A stretch of 64,000 nucleotides of DNA, taken from NCBI GenBank assembly GCA_946699065.1, contig CAMPDV010001748.1, positions 23,512 through 87,511 of the forward strand, in the 5' to 3' direction. This document shows positions 48,184 through 60,520 of the stretch, in pieces. The DNA comes from Loxodes magnus (taxonomy: Eukaryota > Ciliophora > Karyorelictea > Loxodida > Loxodidae). Below the pieces are notes generated by a model. That model was given only the letters and a program-made list of their open reading frames with translations. It had not been told where the DNA came from and did not search any database. Position 1 is the stretch's first letter. Each line of letters opens with the position of its first letter. A program made the position numbers and the translations under genes.

Positions 48184-48275
48184 AAGAAAGAATTTCAGAA
48201 TTTAGAGTTACTAAAACTTAGAGATAAAAAGAAGTTATAAGTATTTAGAAAAGTAAGGAAGTAAAGTAAGAAAAG
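48184..48275 (+). repeat. P92 variant unit 23
   Basis: Standard form and the last P92 in the window. It is followed by a unit starting AAGAAAGAATTTCAG, with the usual C, unlike units 19-22. Confidence 0.9.
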
Positions 48276-51200
48276 AAGAAAGAATTTCAGTTTTAAGGAG
48301 TATGCTTTGAGAAGTAATTAATATTTAGAAAAGTGAAGAAGTAAAGTAAGAAAAGAAGATAGAATTTCAGTTTTAAGGAGTATGCTTTGATAAGTAATTA
48401 ATATTTAGAAAAGTGAAGAAGTAAAGTAAGAAAAGAAGATAGAATTTCAGTTTTAAGGAGTATGCTTTGATAAGTAATAATATTTAGAAAAGTGAAGAAG
48501 TAAAGTAAGAAAAGAAGATAGAATTTCAGTTTTAAGGAGTATGCTTTGATAAGTAATTAATATTTAGAAAAGTGAAGAAGTAAAGTAAGAAAAGAAGATA
48601 GAATTTCAGTTTTAAGGAGTATGCTTTGAGAAGTAATTAATATTTAGAAAAGTGAAGAAGTAAAGTAAGAAAAGAAGATAGAATTTCAGTTTAAGGAGTA
48701 TGCTTTGATAAGTAATTAATATTTAGAAAAGTGAAGAAGTAAAGTAAGGAAAAGAAGATAGAATTTCAGTTTTAAGGAGTATGCTTTGAGAAGTAATTAA
48801 TATTTAGAAAAGTGAAGAAGTAAAGTAAGAAAAGAAGATAGAATTTCAGTTTTAAGGAGTATGCTTTGAGAAGTAATTAATATTTAGAAAAGTGAAGAAG
48901 TAAAGTAAGAAAAGAAGATAGAATTTCAGTTTTAAGGAGTATGCTTTGAGAAGTAATTAATATTTAGAAAAGTGAAGAAGTAAAGTAAGAAAAGAAGATA
49001 GAATTTCAGTTTTAAGGAGTATGCTTTGATAAGTAATTAATATTTAGAAAAGTGAAGTAAAGTAAGAAAAGAAGATAGAATTTCAGTTTTAAGGAGTATG
49101 CTTTGATAAGTAATTAATATTTAGAAAAGTGAAGAAGTAAAGTAAGAAAAGAAGATAGAATTTCAGTTTTAAGGAGTATGCTTTGAGAAGTAATTAAGTA
49201 TTTAGAAAAGTGAAGAAGTAAAGTAAGAAAAGAAGATAGAATTTCAGTTTTAAGGAGTATGCTTTGATAAGTAATAAGTATTTAGAAAAGTGAAGAAGTA
49301 AAGTAAGAAAAGAAGATAGAATTTCAGTTTTAAGGAGTATGCTTTGATAAGTAATTAATATTTAGAAAAGTGAGGAAGTAAAGTAAGAAAAGAAGATAGA
49401 ATTTCAGTTTTAAGGAGTATGCTTTGAGAAGTAATAAGTATTTAGAAAAGTGAAGAAGTAAAGTAAGAAAAGAAGATAGAATTTCAGTTTTAAGGAGTAT
49501 GCTTTGATAAGTAATTAATATTTAGAAAAGTGAAGAAGTAAAGTAAGAAAAGAAGATAGAATTTCAGTTTTAAGGAGTATGCTTTGATAAGTAATTAATA
49601 TTTAGAAAAGTGAAGAAGTAAAGTAAGAAAAGAAGATAGAATTTCAGTTTTAAGGAGTATGCTTTGAGAAGTAATATGTATTTAGAAAAGTGAAGAAGTA
49701 AAGTAAGAAAAGAAGATAGAATTTCAGTTTTAAGGAGTATGCTTTGAGAAGTAATTAAAAATTTAAAAATGTTAAGAAGTAAAGTAAGAAAAGAAGATAG
49801 AATTTCAGTTTTAAGGAGTATGCTTTGATAAGTAATTAATATTTAGAAAAGTGAAGAAGTAAAGTAAGAAAAGAAGATAGAATTTCAGTTATAAGGAGTA
49901 TGCTTTGAGAAGTAATTAATATTTAGAAAAGTGAAGAAGTAAAGTAAGAAAAGAAGATAGAATTTCAGTTTTAAGGAGTATGCTTTGAGAAGTAATATGT
50001 ATTTAGAAAAGTGAAGAAGTAAAGTAAGAAAAGAAGATAGAATTTCAGTTTTAAGGAGTATGCTTTGATAAGTAATTAATTCTTAGAAAAGTGAAGAAGT
50101 AAAGTAAGGAAAGAAGATAGAATTTCAGTTTTAAGGAGTATGCTTTGAGAAGTAATTAATATTTAGAAAAGTGAAGAAGTAAAGAAGAAAAGAAGATAGA
50201 ATTTCAGTTATAAGGAGTATGCTTTGATAAGTAATTAATATTTAGAAAAGTGAAGAAGTAAAGTAAGAAAAGAAGATAGAATTTCAGTTTTAAGGAGTAT
50301 GCTTTGATAAGTAATTAATATTTAGAAAAGTGAAGAAGTAAAGTAAGAAAAGAAGATAGAATTTCAGTTTTAAGGAGTATGCTTTGATAAGTAATTAATA
50401 TTTAGAAAAGTGAAGAAGTAAAGTAAGAAAAGAAGATAGAATTTCAGTTTTAAGGAGTATGCTTTGAGAAGTAATTAATATTTAGAAAAGTGAAGAAGTA
50501 AAGTAAGAAAAGAAGATAGAATTTCAGTTATAAGGAGTATGCTTTGATAAGTAATTAATATTTAGAAAAGTGAAGAAGTAAAGTAAGAAAAGAAGAAAGA
50601 ATTTCAGTTATAAGGAGTATGCTTTGATAAGTAATTAATATTTAGAAAAGTGAAGAAGTAAAGTAAGGAAAGAAGATAGAATTTCAGTTTTAAGGAGTAT
50701 GCTTTGATAAGTAATCAGTATTTAGAAAAGTGAAGAAGTAAAGTAAGAAAAGAAGATAGAATTTCAGTTTTAAGGAGTATGCTTTGATAAGTAATTAATA
50801 TTTAGAAAAGTGAAGAAGTAAAGTAAGAAAAGAAGATAGAATTTCAGTTTTAAGGAGTATGCTTTGAGAAGTAATAAGTATTTAGAAAAGTGAAGAAGTA
50901 AAGTAAGAAAAGAAGATAGAATTTCAGTTATAAGGAGTATGCTTTGATAAGTAATTAATATTTAGAGAAAAGTGAAGAAGTAAAGTAAGGAAAGAAGATA
51001 GAATTTCAGTTTTAAGGAGTATGCTTTGATAAGTAATTAATATTTAGAAAAGTGAAGAAGTAAAGAAGAAAAGAAGATAGAATTTCAGTTTTAAGGAGTA
51101 TGCTTTGATAAGTAATTAATATTTAGAAAAGTGAAGAAGTAAAGTAAGAAAAGAAGATAGAATTTCAGTTTTAAGGAGTATGCTTTGATAAGTAATTAAT

Positions 51201-52192
51201 ATTTAGAAAAGTGAAGAAGTAAAGTAAGAAAAGAAGATAGAATTTCAGTTTTAAGGAGTATGCTTTGAGAAGTAATTAATATTTAGAAAAGTGAAGAAGT
51301 AAAGTAAGAAAAGAAGATAGAATTTCAGTTATAAGGAGTATGCTTTGAGAAGTAATTAATATTTAGAAAAGTGAAGAAGTAAAGTAAGAAAAGAAGAAAG
51401 AATTTCAGTTTTAAGGAGTATGCTTTGATAAGTAATTAATATTTAGAAAAGTGAAGAAGTAAAGTAAGAAAAGAAGATGGAATTTCAGTTTTAAGGAGTA
51501 TGCTTTGATAAGTAATTAATATTTAGAAAAGTGAAGAAGTAAAGTAAGAAAAGAAGATAGAATTTCAGTTATAAGGAGTATGCTTTGATAAGTAATTAAT
51601 ATTTAGAAAAGTGAAGAAGTAAAGTAAGAAAAGAAGATAGAATTTCAGTTTTAAGGAGTATGCTTTGATAAGTAATTAATATTTAGAAAAGTGAAGAAGT
51701 AAAGTAAGAAAAGAAGAAAGAATTTCAGTTTTAAGGAGTATGCTTTGATAAGTAATTAATATTTAGAAAAGTGAAGAAGTAAAGTAAGAAAAGAAGATAG
51801 AATTTCAGTTTTAAGGAGTATGCTTTGAGAAGTAATAAGTATTTAGAAAAGTTAAGAAGTAAAGTAAGAAAAGAAGATAGAATTTCAGTTTTAAGGAGTA
51901 TGCTTTGAGAAGTAATATGTATTTAAAAAGTGAAGAAGTAAAGTAAGAAAAGGAGATAGAATTTCAGTTTTAAGGAGTATGCTTTGATAAGTAATTAATA
52001 TTTAGAAAAGTGAAGAAGTAAAGTAAGAAAAGAAGATAGAATTTCAGTTTTAAGGAGTATGCTTTGAGAAGTATTAAGAATTTAAAAATGTTAAGAAGTA
52101 AAGTAAGAAAAGAAGATAGAATTTCAGTTTTAAGGAGTATGCTTTGAGAAGTAATATGTATTTAGAAAAGTGAAGAAGTAAAGTAAGAAAAG

Positions 52193-52264
52193 AAGATAGA
52201 ATTTCAGTTTTTAGTAGGATAAGTAATTAATATTTAGAAAAGTGAAGAAGTAAAGTAAGAAAAG
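52193..52264 (+). repeat. 72-bp unit with central deletion
   Basis: The centre is reduced to TTTTTAGTAGGATAAG; GTATGCTTT is lost. It is directly followed by a second 72 bp unit with a different deletion. Confidence 0.8.
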
Positions 52265-52336
52265 AAGATAGAATTTCAGTTTTAAGGAGTATGCTTTGAG
52301 AATATTTAGAAAAGTTAAGAAGTAAAGTAAGAAAAG
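52265..52336 (+). repeat. 72-bp unit lacking the AT-rich part
   Basis: GAGAATATTTAG replaces GAGAAGTAATTAATATTTAG-like sequence, probably by slippage between short AAT/AATATT repeats. The tail has GTTAAG. Confidence 0.8.
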
Positions 52337-53297
52337 AAGAAAGAATTTCAGTTTTAAGGAGTATGCTTTGAGAAGTAATTAATATTTAGAAAAGTGAAGA
52401 AGTAAAGTAAGAAAAGAAGATAGAATTTCAGTTTTAAGGAGTATGCTTTGATAAGTAATTAATATTTAGAAAAGTGAAGAAGTAAAGTAAGAAAAGAAGA
52501 TAGAATTTCAGTTTTAAGGAGTATGCTTTGAGAAGTAATCAGTATTTAGAAAAGTGAAGAAGTAAAGTAAGAAAAGAAGATAGAATTTCAGTTATAAGGA
52601 GTATGCTTTGATAAGTAATTAAGTATTTAGAAAAGTGAAGAAGTAAAGTAAGAAAAGAAGATAGAATTTCAGTTTTAAGGAGTATGCTTTGATAAGTAAT
52701 TAATATTTAGAAAAGTGAAGAAGTAAAGTAAGAAAAGAAGATAGAATTTCAGTTTTAAGGAGTATGCTTTGAGAAGTAATATGTATTTAGAAAAGTGAAG
52801 AAGTAAAGTAAGAAAAGAAGATAGAATTTCAGTTTTAAGGAGTATGCTTTGATAAGTAATTAATATTTAGAAAAGTGAAGAAGTAAAGTAAGGAAAGAAG
52901 ATAGAATTTCAGTTTTAAGGAGTATGCTTTGATAAGTAATTAATATTTAGAAAAGTGAAGAAGTAAAGTAAGAAAAGAAGATAGAATTTCAGTTATAAGG
53001 AGTATGCTTTGATAAGTAATTAATATTTAGAAAAGTGAAGAAGTAAAGTAAGAAAAGAAGATAGAATTTCAGTTTTAAGGAGTATGCTTTGATAAGTAAT
53101 TAATATTTAGAAAAGTGAAGAAGTAAAGTAAGAAAAGAAGATAGAATTTCAGTTATAAGGAGTATGCTTTGAGAAGTAATTAATATTTAGAAAAGTGAAG
53201 AAGTAAAGTAAGAAAAGAAGATAGAGTTTCAGTTTTAAGTATTATGCTTTGAGAAGTAATAAGTATTTAGAAAAGTGAAGAAGTAAAGTAAGAAAAG

Positions 53298-55212
53298 AAG
53301 ATATAGTTTCAGTTTTAAGTATTAACTTTGAGAAGTAATCAGTATTTAGAAAAGTTAAGAAGTAAAGTAAGAAAAGAAGATAGAATTTCAGTTTTAAGGA
53401 GTATGCTTTGATAAGTAATTAATATTTAGAAAAGTGAAGAAGTAAAGTAAGAAAAGAAGATGGAATTTCAGTTTTAAGGAGTATGCTTTGAGAAATATTC
53501 AGTATTTAGAAAAGTGAAGAAGTAAAGTAAGAAAAGAAGATGGAATTTCAGTTTTAAGGAGTATGCTTTGATAAGTAATTAATATTTAGAAAAGTGAAGA
53601 AGTAAAGTAAGAAAAGAAGAAAGAATTTCAGTTATAAGGAGTATGCTTTGATAAGTAATTAATATTTAGAAAAGTGAAGAAGTAAAGTAAGGAAAGAAGA
53701 TAGAATTTCAGTTTTAAGGAGTATGCTTTGAGAAGTAATTAATATTTAGAAAAGTGAAGAAGTAAAGTAAGAAAAGAAGATGGAATTTCAGTTTTAAGGA
53801 GTATGCTTTGATAAGTAATAAGTATTTAGAAAAGTGAAGAAGTAAAGTAAGAAAAGAAGATATAGTTTCAGTTTTAAGTATTAACTTTGAGAAGTAATAA
53901 GTATTTAGAAAAGTGAAGAAGTAAAGTAAGAAAAGAAGATGGAATTTCAGTTTTAAGGAGTATGCTTTGATAAGTAATTAATATTTAGAAAAGTGAAGAA
54001 GTAAAGTAAGAAAAGAAGAAAGAATTTCAGTTATAAGGAGTATGCTTTGATAAGTAATTAATATTTAGAAAAGTGAAGAAGTAAAGTAAGGAAAGAAGAT
54101 AGAATTTCAGTTTTAAGGAGTATGCTTTGAGAAGTAATTAATATTTAGAAAAGTGAAGAAGTAAAGTAAGAAAAGAAGATGGAATTTCAGTTTTAAGGAG
54201 TATGCTTTGAGAAGTAATAAGTATTTAGAAAAGTGAAGAAGTAAAGTAAGAAAAGAAGATATAGTTTCAGTTTTAAGGAGTATGCTTTGATAAGTAATTA
54301 ATATTTAGAAAAGTGAAGAAGTAAAGTAAGGAAAGAAGATAGAATTTCAGTTTTAAGGAGTATGCTTTGAGAAGTAATTAATATTTAGAAAAGTGAAGAA
54401 GTAAAGTAAGGAAAGAAGATAGAATTTCAGTTTTAAGGAGTATGCTTTGAGAAGTAATTAATATTTAGAAAAGTGAAGAAGTAAAGAAGAAAAGAAGATA
54501 GAATTTCAGTTTTAAGGAGTATGCTTTGAGAAGTAATAAGTATTTAGAAAAGTTAAGAAGTAAAGTAAGAAAAGAAGAAAGAATTTCAGTTTTAAGGAGT
54601 ATGCTTTGATAAGTAATAAGTATTTAGAAAAGTGAAGAAGTAAAGTAAGAAAAGAAGATAGAATTTCAGTTTTAAGGAGTATGCTTTGATAAGTAATTAA
54701 TATTTAGAAAAGTGAGGAAGTAAAGTAAGGAAAGAAGATAGAATTTCAGTTTTAAGGAGTATGCTTTGAGAAGTAATTAATATTTAGAAAAGTGAGGAAG
54801 TAAAGTAAGAAAAGAAGATAGAATTTCAGTTATAAGGAGTATGCTTTGAGAAGTAATTAATATTTAGAAAAGTGAAGAAGTAAAGTAAGAAAAGAAGAAA
54901 GAATTTCAGTTATAAGGAGTATGCTTTGATAAGTAATAAGTATTTAAAAAATGAAGAAGTAAAGTAAGAAAAGAAGATATAGTTTCAGTTTTAAGGAGTA
55001 TGCTTTGATAAGTAATTAATATTTAAAAAAGTGAAGAAGTAAAGTAAGAAAAGAAGATAGAATTTCAGTTATAAGGAGTATGCTTTGATAAGTAATAAGT
55101 ATTTAAAAAATGAAGAAGTAAAGTAAGAAAAGAAGATATAGTTTCAGTTTTAAGGAGTATGCTTTGATAAGTAATTAATATTTAAAAAAGTGAAGAAGTA
55201 AAGTAAGAAAAG
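53298..55212 (+). repeat. Island of left-domain variants in the right domain
   Basis: Five GATATAG units and two P79 units with AAGTATTAAC (near 53,316 and 53,876) sit here, the only ones right of 26 kb. They are mixed with right-domain forms (CAGTTATAAGG, GAAATATTCAG, AAGAAAG). Two of the GATATAG units (54,974 and 55,133) belong to a two-unit pair with TATTTAAAAAATGAAG repeated about 159 bp apart. Confidence 0.72.
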
Positions 55213-57879
55213 GAGATAGAATTTCAGTTATAAGGAGTATGCTTTGATAAGTAATTAATATTTAGAAAAGCTAAGAAGTAAAGTAAGAAAAGAAGATAGA
55301 ATTTCAGTTTTAAGGAGTATGCTTTGAGAAGTAATAAGTATTTAGAAAAGCTAAGAAGTAAAGTAAGGAAAGAAGATAGAATTTCAGTTTTAAGGAGTAT
55401 GCTTTGAGAAGTAATTAATATTTAGAAAAGTGAAGAAGTAAAGTAAGAAAAGAAGATAGAATTTCAGTTTTAAGGAGTATGCTTTGAGAAGTAATAAGTA
55501 TTTAGAAAAGTTAAGAAGTAAAGTAAGAAAAGAAGAAAGAATTTCAGTTTTAAGGAGTATGCTTTGAGAAGTAATAAGTATTTAAAAAGTGAAGAAGTAA
55601 AGTAAGAAAAGGAGATAGAATTTCAGTTTTAAGGAGTATGCTTTGAGAAGTAATTAATATTTAGAAAAGTGAAGAAGTAAAGTAAGAAAAGAAGATAGAA
55701 TTTCAGTTTTAAGGAGTATGCTTTGAGAAGTAATAAGTATTTAGAAAAGCTAAGAAGTAAAGTAAGAAAAGAAGATAGAATTTCAGTTATAAGGAGTATG
55801 CTTTGATAAGTAATTAATATTTAGAAAAGTGAAGAAGTAAAGTAAGAAAAGAAGATAGAATTTCAGTTTTAAGGAGTATGCTTTGAGAAGTAATAAGTAT
55901 TTAGAAAAGCTAAGAAGTAAAGTAAGAAAAGAAGAAAGAATTTCAGTTATAAGGAGTATGCTTTGATAAGTAATTAATATTTAGAAAAGTGAAGAAGTAA
56001 AGTAAGAAAAGAAGATAGAATTTCAGTTTTAAGGAGTATGCTTTGAGAAGTAATTAATATTTAGAAAAGTGAAGAAGTAAAGTAAGAAAAGAAGATAGAA
56101 TTTCAGTTTTAAGGAGTATGCTTTGAGAAGTAATTAATATTTAGAAAAGTGAAGAAGTAAAGTAAGAAAAGAAGATAGAATTTCAGTTTTAAGGAGTATG
56201 CTTTGATAAGTAATAAGTATTTAGAAAAGCTAAGAAGTAAAGTAAGAAAAGAAGAAAGAATTTCAGTTATAAGGAGTATGCTTTGATAAGTAATTAATAT
56301 TTAGAAAAGTGAAGAAGTAAAGTAAGAAAAGAAGATAGAATTTCAGTTTTAAGGAGTATGCTTTGAGAAGTAATTAATATTTAGAAAAGTGAAGAAGTAA
56401 AGTAAGAAAAGAAGATAGAATTTCAGTTTTAAGGAGTATGCTTTGAGAAGTAATAAGTATTTAGAAAAGTGAGGAAGTAAAGTAAGAAAAGAAGATAGAA
56501 TTTCAGTTTTAAGGAGTATGCTTTGAGAAGTAATAAGTATTTAGAAAAGCTAAGAAGTAAAGTAAGAAAAGAAGATAGAATTTCAGTTATAAGGAGTATG
56601 CTTTGATAAGTAATTAATATTTAGAAAAGTGAAGAAGTAAAGTAAGAAAAGAAGATAGAATTTCAGTTTTAAGGAGTATGCTTTGAGAAGTAATTAATAT
56701 TTAGAAAAGCTAAGAAGTAAAGTAAGAAAAGAAGAAAGAATTTCAGTTATAAGGAGTATGCTTTGATAAGTAATTAATATTTAGAAAAGTGAAGAAGTAA
56801 AGTAAGAAAAGAAGATAGAATTTCAGTTTTAAGGAGTATGCTTTGAGAAGTAATTAATATTTAGAAAAGTGAAGAAGTAAAGTAAGAAAAGAAGATAGAA
56901 TTTCAGTTTTAAGGAGTATGCTTTGATAAGTAATTAATATTTAGAAAAGTGAAGAAGTAAAGTAAGAAAAGAAGAAAGAATTTCAGTTTTAAGGAGTATG
57001 CTTTGATAAGTAATTAATATTTAGAAAAGTGAAGAAGTAAAGTAAGAAAAGAAGATAGAATTTCAGTTTTAAGGAGTATGCTTTGAGAAGTAATTAATAT
57101 TTAGAAAAGTGAAGAAGTAAAGTAAGAAAAGAAGATAGAATTTCAGTTTTAAGGAGTATGCTTTGAGAAGTAATTAATATTTAGAAAAGTTAAGAAGTAA
57201 AGTAAGAAAAGAAGATAGAATTTCAGTTTTAAGGAGTATGCTTTGATAAGTAATTAAGTATTTTTAGAAAAGTGAAGAAGTAAAGTAAGAAAAGGAGAAA
57301 GAATTTCAGTTTTAAGGAGTATGCTTTGATAAGTAATTAATATTTAGAAAAGTGAAGAAGTAAAGTAAGGAAAGAAGATAGAATTTCAGTTATAAGGAGT
57401 ATGCTTTGATAAGTAATATGTATTTAGAAAAGTGAAGAAGTAAAGTAAGAAAAGAAGATAGAATTTCAGTTTTAAGGAGTATGCTTTGATAAGTAATTAA
57501 TATTTAGAAAAGTGAAGAAGTAAAGTAAGAAAAGAAGATAGAATTTCAGTTATAAGGAGTATGCTTTGATAAGTAATTAATATTTAGAAAAGTGAAGAAG
57601 TAAAGTAAGAAAAGAAGAAAGAATTTCAGTTTTAAGGAGTATGCTTTGATAAGTAATTAATATTTAGAAAAGTGAAGAAGTAAAGTAAGAAAAGAAGAAA
57701 GAATTTCAGTTTTAAGGAGTATGCTTTGATAAGTAATTAATATTTAGAAAAGTGAAGAAGTAAAGTAAGAAAAGAAGATAGAATTTCAGTTTTAAGGAGT
57801 ATGCTTTGATAAGTAATTAATATTTAGAAAAGTGAAGAAGTAAAGTAAGAAAAGAAGATAGAATTTCAGTTATAAGGAG

Positions 57880-59000
57880 TATGCTTTGATAAGTAATTAA
57901 TATTTAGAAAAGTGAAGAAGTAAAGTAAGAAAAGAAGAAAGAATTTCAGTTTTAAGGAGTATGCTTTGATAAGTAATTAATATTTAGAAAAGTGAAGAAG
58001 TAAAGTAAGAAAAGAAGAAAGAATTTCAGTTTTAAGGAGTATGCTTTGATAAGTAATTAATATTTAGAAAAGTGAAGAAGTAAAGTAAGAAAAGAAGATA
58101 GAATTTCAGTTTTAAGGAGTATGCTTTGAGAAGTAATAAGTATTTAGAAAAGTTAAGAAGTAAAGTAAGAAAAGAAGATAGAATTTCAGTTTTAAGGAGT
58201 ATGCTTTGAGAAGTAATATGTATTTAGAAAAGTGAAGAAGTAAAGTAAGAAAAGGAGATAGAATTTCAGTTTTAAGGAGTATGCTTTGATAAGTAATTAA
58301 TATTTAGAAAAGTGAAGAAGTAAAGTAAGAAAAGAAGATAGAATTTCAGTTTTAAGGAGTATGCTTTGAGAAGTATTAAGAATTTAAAAATGTTAAGAAG
58401 TAAAGTAAGAAAGGAAGATGGAATTTCAGTTTTAAGGAGTATGCTTTGATAAGTAATATGTATTTAGAAAAGTGAAGAAGTAAAGTAAGAAAAGAAGATA
58501 GAATTTCAGTTTTAAGGAGTATGCTTTGATAAGTAATTAATATTTAGAAAAGTGAAGAAGTAAAGTAAGAAAGGAAGATGGAATTTCAGTTTTAAGGAGT
58601 ATGCTTTGAGAAATATTCAGTATTTAGAAAAGTGAAGAAGTAAAGAAGAAAAGAAGATAGAATTTCAGTTTTAAGGAGTATGCTTTGATAAGTAATTAAT
58701 ATTTAGAAAAGTGAAGAAGTAAAGTAAGAAAAGAAGATAGAATTTCAGTTTTAAGGAGTACGCTTTGAGAAGTAATTAATATTTAGAAAAGTGAAGAAGT
58801 AAAGTAAGAAAAGAAGATAGAATTTCAGTTTTAAGGAGTATGCTTTGATAAGTAATTAATATTTAGAAAAGTGAAGAAGTAAAGTAAGAAAAGAAGATAG
58901 AATTTCAGTTTTAAGGAGTATGCTTTGATAAGTAATTAATATTTAGAAAAGTGAAGAAGTAAAGTAAGAAAAGAAGATAGAATTTCAGTTTTAAGGAGTA
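57880..59000 (+). repeat. Duplicated ~1.1-kb block (offset 1,519 bp), copy 1
   Basis: Fourteen units whose order (AAGAAAG A twice; GTTAAG; B; AAAAGGAG A; AAAATGTTAAG; GATGG with TATG; A; GATGG with GAAATATTCAG; 79 bp end; a unit with GGAGTACGC; A) repeats at 59,400-60,520. The rare GTACGC occurs at 58,761 and 60,280, and GTTAAG at 58,152 and 59,671, both 1,519 bp apart. Confidence 0.85.
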
Positions 59001-59399
59001 TGCTTTGATAAGTAATTAATATTTAGAAAAGTGAAGAAGTAAAGTAAGAAAAGAAGATAGAATTTCAGTTTTAAGGAGTATGCTTTGATAAGTAATTAAT
59101 ATTTAGAAAAGTGAAGAAGTAAAGTAAGAAAAGAAGATAGAATTTCAGTTTTAAGGAGTATGCTTTGATAAGTAATTAATATTTAGAAAAGTGAAGAAGT
59201 AAAGTAAGAAAAGAAGATAGAATTTCAGTTATAAGGAGTATGCTTTGATAAGTAATTAATATTTAGAAAAGTGAAGAAGTAAAGAAGAAAAGAAGAAAGA
59301 ATTTCAGTTATAAGGAGTATGCTTTGAGAAATAATAAGTATTTTTAAAAAGTGAAGAAGTAAAGTAAGAAAAGGAGATAGAATTTCAGTTTTAAGGAGT

Positions 59400-60520
59400 A
59401 TGCTTTGATAAGTAATTAATATTTAGAAAAGTGAAGAAGTAAAGTAAGAAAAGAAGAAAGAATTTCAGTTTTAAGGAGTATGCTTTGATAAGTAATTAAT
59501 ATTTAGAAAAGTGAAGAAGTAAAGTAAGAAAAGAAGAAAGAATTTCAGTTTTAAGGAGTATGCTTTGATAAGTAATTAATATTTAGAAAAGTGAAGAAGT
59601 AAAGTAAGAAAAGAAGATAGAATTTCAGTTTTAAGGAGTATGCTTTGAGAAGTAATAAGTATTTAGAAAAGTTAAGAAGTAAAGTAAGAAAAGAAGATAG
59701 AATTTCAGTTTTAAGGAGTATGCTTTGAGAAGTAATATGTATTTAGAAAAGTGAAGAAGTAAAGTAAGAAAAGGAGATAGAATTTCAGTTTTAAGGAGTA
59801 TGCTTTGATAAGTAATTAATATTTAGAAAAGTGAAGAAGTAAAGTAAGAAAAGAAGATAGAATTTCAGTTTTAAGGAGTATGCTTTGAGAAGTATTAAGA
59901 ATTTAAAAATGTTAAGAAGTAAAGTAAGAAAGGAAGATGGAATTTCAGTTTTAAGGAGTATGCTTTGATAAGTAATATGTATTTAGAAAAGTGAAGAAGT
60001 AAAGTAAGAAAAGAAGATAGAATTTCAGTTTTAAGGAGTATGCTTTGATAAGTAATTAATATTTAGAAAAGTGAAGAAGTAAAGTAAGAAAGGAAGATGG
60101 AATTTCAGTTTTAAGGAGTATGCTTTGAGAAATATTCAGTATTTAGAAAAGTGAAGAAGTAAAGAAGAAAAGAAGATAGAATTTCAGTTTTAAGGAGTAT
60201 GCTTTGATAAGTAATTAATATTTAGAAAAGTGAAGAAGTAAAGTAAGAAAAGAAGATAGAATTTCAGTTTTAAGGAGTACGCTTTGAGAAGTAATTAATA
60301 TTTAGAAAAGTGAAGAAGTAAAGTAAGAAAAGAAGATAGAATTTCAGTTTTAAGGAGTATGCTTTGATAAGTAATTAATATTTAGAAAAGTGAAGAAGTA
60401 AAGTAAGAAAAGAAGATAGAATTTCAGTTTTAAGGAGTATGCTTTGATAAGTAATTAATATTTAGAAAAGTGAAGAAGTAAAGTAAGAAAAGAAGATAGA
60501 ATTTCAGTTTTAAGGAGTAT
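59400..60520 (+). repeat. Duplicated ~1.1-kb block (offset 1,519 bp), copy 2
   Basis: Partner of 57,880-59,000, which I cannot tell apart by eye within the shared part. It is preceded by an ATTTTTAAAAAG unit absent before copy 1. High similarity suggests a recent direct duplication. Confidence 0.85.

Larger units (their letters stand above)
39796..48275 (+). repeat. Satellite zone with P92-ended composite repeats
   Basis: Opens with a chimeric and a scrambled unit. AGCTAAGAAG units (first near 40,270) and GTGAGGAAG units become common, and five P92 units return between 42,375 and 48,275. Four of the five P92 units are preceded by a GAGAAGTAATAAG unit. The three preceding units 19, 20 and 22 are GATGG units with CAGTTATAAGG; before unit 21 it is a GATGG unit with TTTTAAGG. 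Units 19-22 are followed by a unit with ATTTTAG then ATTTTTAAAAAG. Confidence 0.7.

Noticed and set aside
880..48275. P92 units as insertion sequences or transposon remnants
   Set aside because: The extra sequence is only about 12 bp net, has no terminal inverted repeats or target duplication, and replaces rather than interrupts the unit.
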